DNA from: Bacteroidia bacterium
GTDB taxonomy: Bacteria; Bacteroidota; Bacteroidia; M30B66
DNA: 64,000 bases
Assembly (NCBI GenBank): GCA_018401705.1
Contig: JAGYKL010000001.1
Coordinates: forward strand, 317,664-381,663
Direction: 5' to 3'
Numbering within the stretch: position 1 is the first letter of the stretch; each line of letters begins with the position of its first letter. The translations under genes and the position numbers were made by a program. The notes beneath the pieces were generated by a model. It saw only the letters and a list, made by a program, of their open reading frames with translations, searched no databases and was not told the DNA's origin. Positions 10,558 through 18,423 of this stretch are shown one piece after another.

Positions 10558-11421
10558 ATGACGCTTCCATATTTACGTCAGATTGGCATCATAATTACAA
10601 TCATCATTTTTTCTATTGTTCTGGAAAGAACGAGCAGATTTTTGATTGGCAAGTTTCTTAATAAAAACGCAGAGCAGCTTAAGGTTGACAAAACTCGCTA
10701 TGTCTTTCTAAAGCATGTTGTAACAGCAACAATTTATTTGCTTGCCATAATTGCTATTATCTACACATTGCCCAAGTTTAGGAGCATAGCTGTTTCGCTG
10801 TTTGCTGGAGCTGGTATTTTTGCTGCTATATTAGGATTTGCTTCTCAAGCTGCGTTTTCAAATATAATAAGCGGAGTTTTTATGGTTATTAGTAAACCAT
10901 TTAAGGTTGGAGACCGTGTTGAAATAGGGAAATTATATGTTGGCATTGTTGAAGACATCACCTTAAGGCATACGGTGTTGAAAAACTTTGATAACCAGAG
11001 GGTGGTGATACCAAATTCAATAATCAGTGCCGAAACCCTTACAAATGCTCATTTATACGATAATGAAGTAAGGCGAAATATCGATTTTGAAGTAGATTAT
11101 GCAAGTGATATTGACATGGTTAGGAGAATTATGAAAGAAGAATGTGAGAGTCACCCTCTTAATATTGATTTTAGGACAGAAGAAGATTTGCAGAAAGGCT
11201 TTGACAAGGTGCAGGTTAGGTTAGTTGCATTTGGTCAAAGTTCAATGACATTTAGAGCATATGCTTGGGCAAAAGATGCGGGTGATGCATTTGAAATGCA
11301 TACTGATTTGAATATTTCAATTAAGAAAAGGTTCGACAAGGAAGGAATTCAGATTCCATTCCCTCAAAGAGTGATAAGCTATCGACATGAAAGCAGCAAA
11401 GGCGGTACTAAGCAAGCGTAA
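10558..11421 (+). CDS. MscS-family mechanosensitive ion channel
   Basis: A 287-residue small-conductance mechanosensitive channel that would release solutes from the cytoplasm on osmotic downshock. Three membrane segments are visible (about 8-24, 53-72 and 77-110). The third is the Gly/Ala-rich pore helix (LFAGAGIFAAILGFASQAAF) followed by the SNIISGVFMVISKPFKVGD junction that begins the cytoplasmic beta domain (112-180), with VVIPNS at its end. The length is typical for the short MscS form. Its last 35 bases overlap the start of the CorA gene in another frame, so the two are probably one transcript concerned with ion homeostasis. Confidence 0.93.
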   Translation: MTLPYLRQIGIIITIIIFSIVLERTSRFLIGKFLNKNAEQLKVDKTRYVFLKHVVTATIYLLAIIAIIYTLPKFRSIAVSLFAGAGIFAAILGFASQAAFSNIISGVFMVISKPFKVGDRVEIGKLYVGIVEDITLRHTVLKNFDNQRVVIPNSIISAETLTNAHLYDNEVRRNIDFEVDYASDIDMVRRIMKEECESHPLNIDFRTEEDLQKGFDKVQVRLVAFGQSSMTFRAYAWAKDAGDAFEMHTDLNISIKKRFDKEGIQIPFPQRVISYRHESSKGGTKQA

Positions 11422-12472
11422 GAAAAAGAGCAGCAAGAAAGTTGGATTAGCTCCGGGAACGGTTGCCTATGTTGGTGATGCTCGCGATTTTGATGCTGCA
11501 ATTAATGTTATTCTTTATTCTGAAACGAAAGATCAGGAGATTAAAAATGCTTCAGTAAAAGATATCAAGTTTGAAGATCCCGCCGAAGGCGTGAGATGGA
11601 TAAATATTGATGGCATTCACCAGGTATCAGTTATAGAGCAAATAGGGCAAACATTCAGCTTACATAATTTAGTTCTGGAAGACATTGTGCATACTGACCA
11701 AAGACCCAAACTAGATGAATTTGACAGCTACTTGTATGTGGCAGCGCAGATGGTGACATATGATGCAGATAGTCATCAAATTGTAACAGAACAACTCAGT
11801 ATCATCCTGATTAATAATACACTTATAAGTTTTCAGGAATTACCTGGCGATTTATTTGAAGGAATAAGAGAGCGAATACGCTCGAGTACAGGAAGACTTA
11901 GACGATTGGGAGCAGATTATTTATTGTATGCAATGCTTGATACAATTGTAGATCATTACTTTGCGGTACTCGAAAAAATTGGCGATGACTTAGATGAGAT
12001 TGAGGTGAACTTGTTGAATGAAGCAGCAAACCAGGATATCAACGATTTACATAGCTTAAAGAGAGAATTAATACTTCTGAGAAAGTCTATTTGGCCAATG
12101 AGAGAAGTGATTGGTTCATTGAGCAAAAGCCAGACATTTCAGAAAAATTTAAGTACAGAAATATACTTGCGCGATGCTTATGATCACTGCATTAGAGCTA
12201 TAGATACATTGGAGCTTTATCGTGAAATGAGCTCAAGTTTAATGGATATGCATTTAAGTTCATTAAGCAATAGGATGAATACTGTGATGAAGACCCTCAC
12301 GATTATTTCAACCATATTTATTCCTTTAACATTTATTGCCGGGGTTTACGGAATGAATTTTAGAAATATGCCTGAATTTGATTTCAAGTATTCATACGCA
12401 ATCGTATGGATTGTGATGATTTTGATAACGCTGATGATGGTGCGATATTTTCGTAAAAAAGGTTGGTTTTGA
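11387..12472 (+). CDS. corA: CorA-type magnesium/cobalt transporter
   Basis: A 361-residue divalent cation channel of the CorA/MRS2 family in the inner membrane. The large N-terminal cytoplasmic domain contains the family pattern WINIDGIHQ and the LVLEDIVHTDQRPKLDEF region. Two C-terminal membrane helices (about 298-322 and 332-355) flank the signature YGMNF at 321-325. The basic tail KKGWF is also usual. The ATG at 11387 lies inside mscS and is the only early in-frame ATG; the segment after it (KKVGLAPGTVAYVG) is conserved in the family, which supports this start. Translational coupling to mscS is likely. Confidence 0.95.
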   Translation: MKAAKAVLSKRKKKSSKKVGLAPGTVAYVGDARDFDAAINVILYSETKDQEIKNASVKDIKFEDPAEGVRWINIDGIHQVSVIEQIGQTFSLHNLVLEDIVHTDQRPKLDEFDSYLYVAAQMVTYDADSHQIVTEQLSIILINNTLISFQELPGDLFEGIRERIRSSTGRLRRLGADYLLYAMLDTIVDHYFAVLEKIGDDLDEIEVNLLNEAANQDINDLHSLKRELILLRKSIWPMREVIGSLSKSQTFQKNLSTEIYLRDAYDHCIRAIDTLELYREMSSSLMDMHLSSLSNRMNTVMKTLTIISTIFIPLTFIAGVYGMNFRNMPEFDFKYSYAIVWIVMILITLMMVRYFRKKGWF

Positions 12473-12474
12473 TT

Positions 12475-12490
12475 GAAGAATTAATTCTTC
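12475..12490. terminator. Weak candidate terminator palindrome after corA
   Basis: GAAGAATTAATTCTTC is a perfect 16-base palindrome two bases after the corA stop and overlaps the stop of the small convergent gene. It is followed on the plus strand only by TTTG, so it would be a weak terminator. The call is inference. Confidence 0.3.
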
Positions 12491-12654
12491 TTTGTTGGCC
12501 TTGCTATTATAAAAGCCAAAATTATAACTGAAGCAATTGCCCCGATATATGCCTTTGCATTTTGGTCGAAAGAAGGATTTTCGAAATCAAAAAGCGTTAT
12601 AGAAATAACTAATAAAATAAGGGGAAGAGCTAGAATCGGTTGAATTTTTTTCAT
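12481..12654 (-). CDS. Small hypothetical membrane protein (57 aa)
   Basis: A short open frame from ATG at 12654 to TAA at 12481. The product begins MKKIQPILALPLILLVISIT and has two hydrophobic segments (about 5-22 and 36-52) separated by a short polar loop (FENPSFDQNAK), ending in a basic tail ARPTKKN. The Lys-Lys start, two clean membrane helices and good fit in the gap between corA and the TonB-C gene argue for a real gene. I do not recognise a family and propose no function. Confidence 0.55.
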   Translation of the reverse strand: MKKIQPILALPLILLVISITLFDFENPSFDQNAKAYIGAIASVIILAFIIARPTKKN

Positions 12655-12688
12655 GCTTTAGTTTTAATTTGGAAACTAAATTTAATGA

Positions 12689-13105
12689 TTATTCCTTAAA
12701 AAAGGGCATGCTTAAATTCACTTCATACTCTACTGGTTTATCGCTTAATGTTGCAGGAGTCCAGGCAGGCATGATTTCTACTAGTCTAATTGCCTCTTTA
12801 ACAAGTTGGGGTTGACCAGCAACTCCATTAACAATTCTGATAGTGCCTGCTTTTCCTTTTTTATCAATTATGAATTTAACCAACACATAAGCTTTCTGCT
12901 CAGTATAATTTTTGGTTAAAAATACTTTACAGCTATCATTAAAAAACTTGAACATTAAATCTGAACCTCCCGGAAATAATGCAGGAACATCATATTTTTT
13001 TACTTGAGGAGAAACAGGTAAAGGATTATAATTTTCTGATTGGGCAGAACTGTTTGTGCTGAGTGCAATAAATGAAAGCAGAAAAATAATTGATATGTAT
13101 TTCAT
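12689..13105 (-). CDS. TonB C-terminal domain (energy transducer TonB-like) secreted protein
   Basis: A 138-residue protein with a signal peptide (MKYISIIFLLSFIALSTNSS, then AQ). The C-terminal part (about 70-138) matches the TonB C-terminal fold: FIIDKKGKAGTIRIVNG, then LVEIMPAWTPA and a final strand PVEYEVNLSMPF. Unlike true TonB it has a cleavable signal and no long proline-rich spacer, as in many stand-alone periplasmic TonB_C proteins of Bacteroidota. Its role could be protein-protein contact with outer-membrane receptors; no partner is obvious nearby. Confidence 0.8.
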   Translation of the reverse strand: MKYISIIFLLSFIALSTNSSAQSENYNPLPVSPQVKKYDVPALFPGGSDLMFKFFNDSCKVFLTKNYTEQKAYVLVKFIIDKKGKAGTIRIVNGVAGQPQLVKEAIRLVEIMPAWTPATLSDKPVEYEVNLSMPFFKE

Positions 13106-13151
13106 TATCGTAAATTGAATACCTGAAAAAATATCTGCTACAAAAAAAATT

Positions 13152-13176
13152 AAAAAAGCCTTAATCAGGCTTTTTT
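13152..13176 (-). terminator. Intrinsic terminator of the cold-shock gene
   Basis: AAAAAAGCCT and AGGCTTTTTT pair perfectly (10 bp) around a five-base loop, giving a hairpin with a T-run on either strand. The stop codon of the cold-shock gene lies in the loop, so the last codons form part of the hairpin. Because of the symmetry it could also stop transcription from the other side. Confidence 0.85.
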
Positions 13177-13611
13177 AACGTTGATTGCATTCATTCCTTT
13201 TGGACCTTTTTCTAGTTCAAAAGATACTTTATCATTTTCACCTATTTCTCCAACAAAAGCATTGATGTGTACAAAGAATTTTTCTCCTGTACTTTGTTCT
13301 TTGATAAAACCATATCCTTTAGCATCATTAAAAAAGTCAATTTTCCCAAGTCTAACTGCGGCCAGGTCGTCTTCAACTTTCTTAGGAATGCTAATTTCGA
13401 TATTTTCGGCTTTTATTTTTCTTTTTGTAGCCGGATCTGGCGGAGTGTCTGTAATTTGGCCATTCTCGTCAACATATGCAATCATATCATCTAAACTTCC
13501 GCTGCTTGGTGAAGCAGCGCGTTCTTCTCTTTTATGTTGCTTATCTTGACGTTTCTTTAAACGTTTTTTTTCCTTTTCTTTTTTGCTAAAAGTTTCCTGT
13601 GATCTTCCCAT
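13165..13611 (-). CDS. Cold-shock domain protein with basic N-terminal extension
   Basis: A 148-residue nucleic-acid-binding protein. The C-terminal 65 residues are a cold-shock domain with RNP1 (KGYGFIK) and RNP2 (FFVHI), preceded by LGKIDFFNDA. The first 30 residues are strongly basic (KKEKEKKRLKKRQDKQHKRE) and the middle is acidic and Pro-rich, giving about twice the length of a plain Csp. This long form is common in Bacteroidota. Likely an RNA chaperone acting in the cytoplasm under cold or general stress. A leader of roughly 110 bases and a strong terminator make it a monocistronic unit. Confidence 0.92.
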   Translation of the reverse strand: MGRSQETFSKKEKEKKRLKKRQDKQHKREERAASPSSGSLDDMIAYVDENGQITDTPPDPATKRKIKAENIEISIPKKVEDDLAAVRLGKIDFFNDAKGYGFIKEQSTGEKFFVHINAFVGEIGENDKVSFELEKGPKGMNAINVKKA

Positions 13612-13631
13612 TCAAGTATTATTAAGTTAAA

Positions 13632-13650
13632 CGGATGGAGTTTGCATCCG
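13632..13650 (-). promoter_or_regulatory. Hairpin in the 5' leader of the cold-shock gene
   Basis: CGGATG and CATCCG pair perfectly around a seven-base loop about 20 bases before the ATG at 13611. Cold-shock messages often carry structured leaders; that this hairpin controls translation is inference. Confidence 0.4.
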
Positions 13651-13725
13651 CTGCAAGCGAGACAGTCTAAAGAAATTCAAATGCTTCTCAAGAGAAATAG
13701 ACAAAATTCAGTCTGCTCAATGCGG

Positions 13726-13733
13726 CAAAGGTA
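13726..13733 (-). promoter_or_regulatory. -7 box (TAnnTTTG) of the cold-shock gene
   Basis: TACCTTTG on the minus strand is a perfect match to the Bacteroidota -7 consensus. The inferred start of transcription is near 13722, giving a leader of about 110 bases before the ATG at 13611. A TTTG lies 25 bases upstream (13759-13762), longer than the usual 19-21 spacing, so the -33 element is uncertain. Confidence 0.55.
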
Positions 13734-13858
13734 AACTAAAATTACGGCATTTGAAAATCAAAGTAGGGCTTAAACTCGCTAATAGCAGGAGCTTAGCATT
13801 GATAATCTAAGTTCAAATAGAGCTATTTCCCATAATAAATACAGCACTTGTTTAGACT

Positions 13859-14341
13859 TCAATCTTGATTTAATTGTGAGTAAGAAGGAAACGATTTAAG
13901 CATGCTTACGCTTTGGTTTTCAGGATTAACTTGAGCTGCAATCAGTCGCAACCCGTTAGTTATTGCAATAAATGAAACACCAAAACTCAAGTTATATCTT
14001 GCCGCTTGTTCAAAAACCTGTTGACTAAGATTAACCGAAGCGGCTTTGCATTCTATAATCATTAATGGTTTTAGATTATTGTTATAAACAACAATATCGG
14101 CACGTTCTGACATCGAATCACGCTTTATAGAAACTTCAACACCTAACAAATTTGCTGGATATTTAAACTCTGTTATCAAATAGTGAAGCATATGTTGTCT
14201 TACCCATTCTTCGGGGTTAAGAATGACGAACTTTTTTCTGAATTGGTCGAAAATTTCCGTTCTTTGCCCCTCTAGCTGCCTAGATTTCAAATCTATTTGA
14301 GGCAAATTTAATTCAGGCATATTCAGACCATAATTTTCCAT
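13859..14341 (-). CDS. HsdR N-terminal-like (HSDR_N_2) putative endonuclease-fold protein
   Basis: A 160-residue protein of the stand-alone type I restriction HsdR N-terminal family. Visible features are FDQFRKKFVILNPEEWVRQH, then a PD-(D/E)XK-type core: SERADIVVYNNNLKPLMIIE followed by CKAA, giving Asp, Glu and Lys of the nuclease fold. No methylase or specificity subunit is nearby, so it is not part of a complete restriction system; the family is widespread in Bacteroidota without a settled function. The start is ATG at 14341 (MENYGLN) or 14320 (MPELNLPQ), the latter closer to usual family starts. A longer frame to 14440 runs into the divergent AMP nucleosidase gene and is rejected. Confidence 0.82.
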   Translation of the reverse strand: MENYGLNMPELNLPQIDLKSRQLEGQRTEIFDQFRKKFVILNPEEWVRQHMLHYLITEFKYPANLLGVEVSIKRDSMSERADIVVYNNNLKPLMIIECKAASVNLSQQVFEQAARYNLSFGVSFIAITNGLRLIAAQVNPENQSVSMLKSFPSYSQLNQD

Positions 14342-15113
14342 GAAAAGCAAAGAAGAAATTGTAAATAATTGGCTACCCAGGTACACAGGAGTTGAACTGG
14401 AGAGTTTCGGCAAATATATTCTATTGACAAATTTCTCCAATTATGTGAGCAAGTTTGCCGAGCTCACGGGAGCAGAAATTAACGGTTTAGACAAACCCAT
14501 GCCAAGTGCTACAGCTAATGGAATTACGATAATAAATTTCAGCATGGGTAGTCCGAATGCTGCTATCATAATGGATTTGCTGATGGCTATAAAACCTAAG
14601 GCGGTGTTGTTTTTAGGCAAATGCGGAGGCTTAAAAAGAAAAAATAAAGTTGGCGATATGATATTGCCAATTGCAGCAATTCGCGGAGACGGAACTTCAA
14701 ATGACTATTTCCCACCAGAAGTGCCTGCTTTACCGGCTTTTAGTCTGCAAAAAGCTGTTTCTACAACTATCAGAAACTATAATATTGACTATTGGACAGG
14801 TACAGTTTTCACAACCAATAGAAGAGTTTGGGAACATGATAATGAGTTTAAGAAATACCTTCAGAAATTAAGAGCAATGGCTATTGATATGGAAACGGCA
14901 ACCATATTTTCTGTTGGGTTTTACAACAAAATACCAACTGGAGCATTGCTACTTGTGAGCGACCAACCAATGATTCCCGAAGGAGTTAAAACCGACAAAA
15001 GTGATTCGACAGTAACGAAGAAATATGTTGATAATCACTTAAAAATTGGAATTGACTCATTGAATGAGTTAATCAATAATGGACTAACGGTGAAACACTT
15101 AAGGTGGGATTAA
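14340..15113 (+). CDS. amn: AMP nucleosidase
   Basis: A 257-residue purine-salvage enzyme hydrolysing AMP to adenine and ribose 5-phosphate in the cytoplasm. It is the short Bacteroidota form. The phosphorylase/nucleosidase fold shows FLGKCGGLK (phosphate/ribose loop), GEGTSNDYFPPEVPALP-like segment (here RGDGTSNDYFPPEVPALP), TTNRRVWEHD and the purine/ribose-binding AIDMETATIF, ending with LLLVSDQPM. The start MKSKEEIVNNWLPRYTG is conserved, fixing ATG at 14340. The upstream gene on the other strand starts within a few bases, so its promoter probably lies inside that coding sequence. Confidence 0.93.
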   Translation: MKSKEEIVNNWLPRYTGVELESFGKYILLTNFSNYVSKFAELTGAEINGLDKPMPSATANGITIINFSMGSPNAAIIMDLLMAIKPKAVLFLGKCGGLKRKNKVGDMILPIAAIRGDGTSNDYFPPEVPALPAFSLQKAVSTTIRNYNIDYWTGTVFTTNRRVWEHDNEFKKYLQKLRAMAIDMETATIFSVGFYNKIPTGALLLVSDQPMIPEGVKTDKSDSTVTKKYVDNHLKIGIDSLNELINNGLTVKHLRWD

Positions 15114-15193
15114 ATGGAAGAAAAGAATTGACTAGCGCGAATTTATCCACAATTGAAGGAGCTTAGGTCCTAACCTATTACTTTCGTGAGCGC

Positions 15194-16240
15194 ATGGCAG
15201 CAAAGACAAAAGCAGGAAATTCAGCTGAAGAAATTAAAAAGGCAATCAAGGCCAGAGATTTTTCTCCTATCTACCTTATTTGTGGAGAAGATTCTTACAG
15301 TGCAGATCAATTAGTTGATTTTATTGAGAATTCTATCCTAACGGAGGATGAAAAGGAATTCAACCAAACTATTTTATACGGGGCTGAAGTTAGTATTGAA
15401 GATGTTGTAGCAAACGCCAAGCGTTTTCCTATGATGAGCGAGTATCAGGTGGTTATTGTAAAGGAGGCCCAGCTTATTAAGGAATTCAAGAACATTGAGT
15501 CTTATGTTGATAAGCCCCAAACTTCTACCATTTTAGTACTTTCTTTTCATTCGAAAAGTGCTGATAAGCGGATTAAAGCAGTGCAGAAAATCGCTAAAGA
15601 TTATGTCATGCTTGAGTTCCCTGCTATCAAAGAGGACATGCTGCCAAGGTGGATTAGCAATTATTTTCATGACAAAGGTTATGCTATTGAACCCAAGGCG
15701 GCTGAATTGCTTGCTGAATTTACAGGACCAGATCTTTCTCGTGCTTCTATGGAAGCCGATAAAATCATGTTAAATGAAAATAAAGGGTATAAATACACTT
15801 CCTCCGATTTAGAAAAACACGTTGGATTAAATAAAGAATACAACATCTTTGAACTACAAAATGCTTTAAGTAGAAGAGATGTTTTTACTTCAAATAGTAT
15901 TGCTTTTTACATAGCCAAAAATCAAAAAGAAAGGCCATTGCCTGTTGTGATAAGTCTCTTGTACACACACTTTTCTAAGGTTTTGATGTATCATTATTTG
16001 AAGAGCAAGGGAGAACCCAATATTGAAAAAGCTTTGGGCGTTTGGACAGGTAGATTAAGAGAGTATGAAATAGCAGCCAGAAATTTTTCTCCTGCTAAAT
16101 TAATCCATGTAATACATCACTTAAGAAGAGCCGATTTGCAATTTAAAGGCTATAACGCCGGTTCTATTGACGCTGAAGGTATTCTCTGGAACTCATTTTT
16201 ATACGCAACAACATTCTGGAATGAATTATTGGCTAGTTAA
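15194..16240 (+). CDS. holA: DNA polymerase III subunit delta
   Basis: A 348-residue clamp-loader subunit that opens the sliding clamp. The N-terminal AAA-like domain shows PIYLICGEDSYSADQLVDFI and the LNKEYNIFELQNAL region that joins to the C-terminal collar domain (from about 215). The length fits the Bacteroidota form. A TATTACTTTCG run ends eight bases before the ATG and may be its promoter. The last 20 bases overlap the EVE-domain gene, suggesting translational coupling. Confidence 0.93.
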   Translation: MAAKTKAGNSAEEIKKAIKARDFSPIYLICGEDSYSADQLVDFIENSILTEDEKEFNQTILYGAEVSIEDVVANAKRFPMMSEYQVVIVKEAQLIKEFKNIESYVDKPQTSTILVLSFHSKSADKRIKAVQKIAKDYVMLEFPAIKEDMLPRWISNYFHDKGYAIEPKAAELLAEFTGPDLSRASMEADKIMLNENKGYKYTSSDLEKHVGLNKEYNIFELQNALSRRDVFTSNSIAFYIAKNQKERPLPVVISLLYTHFSKVLMYHYLKSKGEPNIEKALGVWTGRLREYEIAARNFSPAKLIHVIHHLRRADLQFKGYNAGSIDAEGILWNSFLYATTFWNELLAS

Positions 16241-16631
16241 GTCTGAACCACATAAATATTCTTGGGATCAGTTTACAAAGGATAAAGAAACCTTTTGGGA
16301 TGGGGTGAGAAACTATCAGGCAAGAAACAACCTGAAAGAAATGAAAAAAGGCGACGAAGTTCTTTTTTATCATAGCAATGAAGGCTTGTGTGTAGTAGGA
16401 ATTGCCATAGTTAAAAAAGAATTTTACCAAGACCCTACAACTGAAGACACACGCTGGGTTGCTGTTAATTTATCACCTAAAAAAGCATTTAAAAGAGCCA
16501 TCACTCTAGGTGAAATAAAGGCAGACCCAATGCTTTCTGAAATCTCATTGATTAAACAGTCGCGCTTGAGTGTAATGCCTCTTAAAAGAGAAGAATTTGA
16601 CAGAATTGTAGACCTTGGGCTAGGAAAATAA
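16221..16631 (+). CDS. EVE domain-containing protein
   Basis: A 136-residue PUA-like protein of the EVE family (thymocyte nuclear protein 1 type). It begins MNYWLVKSEPHKYSWDQF and continues with FWDGVRNYQARNNLKEMKKGD, EVLFYHSN and GIAIVKKEFYQDPT, all hallmark motifs of the modified-nucleotide binding pocket. The family is thought to recognise modified bases in DNA or RNA. I chose ATG 16221 over upstream codons because the conserved protein starts here; this gives a 20-base overlap with holA. Confidence 0.93.
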   Translation: MNYWLVKSEPHKYSWDQFTKDKETFWDGVRNYQARNNLKEMKKGDEVLFYHSNEGLCVVGIAIVKKEFYQDPTTEDTRWVAVNLSPKKAFKRAITLGEIKADPMLSEISLIKQSRLSVMPLKREEFDRIVDLGLGK

Positions 16632-16697
16632 TTTCTTTTTCTAAAGAAAAAGGAAATATACTCCTTTAGGGTGATAATTATTACGAAATCAGATTGC

Positions 16698-16705
16698 TAT
16701 TTTTG
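16698..16705 (+). promoter_or_regulatory. -7 box (TAnnTTTG) before a small membrane protein gene
   Basis: TATTTTTG matches the -7 consensus exactly and lies 44 bases before the ATG at 16750. No TTG is seen at the expected -33 position. Confidence 0.4.
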
Positions 16706-16749
16706 ATGTTTAAGTCAAAATTAACAAATCTACCGTCGTTGTTTTTGTA

Positions 16750-16908
16750 ATGAATAAGCCTGATAAGTTTGCTGGCGTAATAATATTGCTTTCAGTTGTA
16801 GGAATCATTGTACTTAAGTTGATACAACTTCACATCTCATGGTATTTATGTGTGCCTGTTGGATTGATGCTCATTTATATCATTTACAGAATTGTTATAA
16901 AAAGATAG
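16750..16908 (+). CDS. Small hypothetical membrane protein (52 aa)
   Basis: ATG at 16750 to TAG at 16908. The product (MNKPDKFAGVIILLSVVGII...) has two membrane helices, about 8-26 and 31-47, and a basic C-terminus (YRIVIKR). It fills the otherwise empty 373-base gap between the EVE gene and the glycosyltransferase and has a good -7 box ahead of it. No family recognised; function unknown. Confidence 0.5.
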   Translation: MNKPDKFAGVIILLSVVGIIVLKLIQLHISWYLCVPVGLMLIYIIYRIVIKR

Positions 16909-17004
16909 ATGGATAGGAATAATTGATGCAAATTGATTTTGATCAATATCTTATTCATTTAAGATTCTATTCTGAATATTCAAAACCTTATGTAGTTTAG
17001 CTGC

Positions 17005-18423
17005 ATGAGTGTTGAAATAAGGCGCTACTTGTGTGACTTTCGTTTTTGGCTAATGCTTTTCTTTTTGCTAAGGCTGATTAGCATTACAGATGCACCATTA
17101 GAAATCTCTCATAACTGGCGACAAAGCACAGTGAATATGATTGCCCGAAATTATTATGAAGGCAATACAACGTTCTTTTATCCTATGATGGATAATGCCG
17201 GTGAGAAATCAGGAATTACAGGAACTGAATTACCTGTACTTAACCTTATTATTTCAGAGACTGCATCAATTTTTGGCTGGCAACACTGGTATGGGCGCTT
17301 GATTAATTTGATTGTTACAAGCATAGGAATTTGGTATTTCTTTAGGTGGCTAAAGGAGTTTATTGATGAAAAAGTCGCACTTCCTGCAAGTGTAATTTTG
17401 CTTGCTTCACTTTGGTTTGCCTTTTCCAGAAAAATAATGCCCGATACATTTAGCATTGGAATAAGCTTCATTGGATTATACTTTGGATACAAACATCTGC
17501 ATTCGAAAAAGCTAATTCATTTATTGCTATTTATTTTATTTGGCAGCTTAGGTGTATTATGCAAAGTGCCAGCAATTCTGGCGTTAAGCCCTTTAGTGGT
17601 TGAATATTTTATTATTTTAAAAAGAGAAAATAAATTCAATTTTCCGCTTTTAGCGGGAGGATTAATTGTTTTAAGTCTCACTTTATTCTGGTATTCACAT
17701 TGGTTTAATTACCTGATAAAATTGGGTAATTGGCAGTTCTATTATATGGGGCCAGGCTTCCCAAAAGGACTTCTGGAATTAATTTCAATGCCAAATGAAA
17801 CATTGGATAATATTTACTTTGAGAGTTTAAAATTCACTGGATTTATTGCTTTTATTATAGGTGTTGTATTACTTTTCATGAAGAATTCGGGAAGCTTAAA
17901 ATTCATCTTTTTGCTTTGGACTTTAGGATTCTTCCTTTTTATGACTCAAGCTGGCTCGGGGTATTCTACACATGATTACTATACCATCCCCTTTGTACCA
18001 ATAATGGCAATTGTTGCGGGTTATGCAATCTCAAAAATTCCAAAACAGAGCTTTAGAATAGCAGCATTAGTGCTAATTAGCATTGAAGGAATTGCCAATC
18101 AGCAGCACGATTTTCGGATAAAAGAATCTCAACTTTACAAGTTGGAATTGGAATCATTGAGCAGGAAATACATTCCTGAAAAAAATCTGATAATAATAAA
18201 TACTGGCCAAAACCCTCAGTCGCTGTACTTCACAAATAGAAAAGGATGGAGTTTAATGCACAATGAAATTTTAAAATCCAGAGCCCTCGATTCTTTGGTA
18301 AATTTGGGAGCTAGCGTTTTAATTATCGATAGGCATTTTGGTGAAGCTGAATTAAATTATCCAATTATATCCAGTGATGAGAATTATGTATTTTATTCTC
18401 TACAGGAAAAACAAGAGCAATAA
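17005..18423 (+). CDS. GT39-like integral membrane glycosyltransferase
   Basis: A 472-residue polytopic membrane protein of the dolichyl-phosphate-mannose mannosyltransferase (PMT_2/ArnT-like) type. The first periplasmic loop has LEISHNWRQS, matching the acidic/His-Trp-Arg-Gln pattern of the family, followed by about ten helices up to residue 350 and a soluble C-terminal part. Such enzymes transfer sugars from polyprenyl phosphate carriers to lipids or proteins at the periplasmic face. The substrate cannot be inferred. Its stop codon abuts the start of selD with no gap. Confidence 0.8.
   Translation: MSVEIRRYLCDFRFWLMLFFLLRLISITDAPLEISHNWRQSTVNMIARNYYEGNTTFFYPMMDNAGEKSGITGTELPVLNLIISETASIFGWQHWYGRLINLIVTSIGIWYFFRWLKEFIDEKVALPASVILLASLWFAFSRKIMPDTFSIGISFIGLYFGYKHLHSKKLIHLLLFILFGSLGVLCKVPAILALSPLVVEYFIILKRENKFNFPLLAGGLIVLSLTLFWYSHWFNYLIKLGNWQFYYMGPGFPKGLLELISMPNETLDNIYFESLKFTGFIAFIIGVVLLFMKNSGSLKFIFLLWTLGFFLFMTQAGSGYSTHDYYTIPFVPIMAIVAGYAISKIPKQSFRIAALVLISIEGIANQQHDFRIKESQLYKLELESLSRKYIPEKNLIIINTGQNPQSLYFTNRKGWSLMHNEILKSRALDSLVNLGASVLIIDRHFGEAELNYPIISSDENYVFYSLQEKQEQ

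Noticed and set aside
13801..13840. Short inverted repeat AAATAG/CTATTT downstream of the HsdR_N-like gene
   Set aside because: The loop of two bases is too short and there is no T-run.
15143..15151. TTATCCACA, a perfect DnaA box, before holA
   Set aside because: About half a copy is expected by chance in 64 kb and no cluster of boxes or AT-rich unwinding element is nearby, so it does not mark an origin.
16634..16662. Hairpin of TTTCTTTTTC and GAAAAAGGAAA after the EVE gene
   Set aside because: No T-run follows the stem and the pairing is pure A/T-rich purine-pyrimidine, so I do not call it a terminator.
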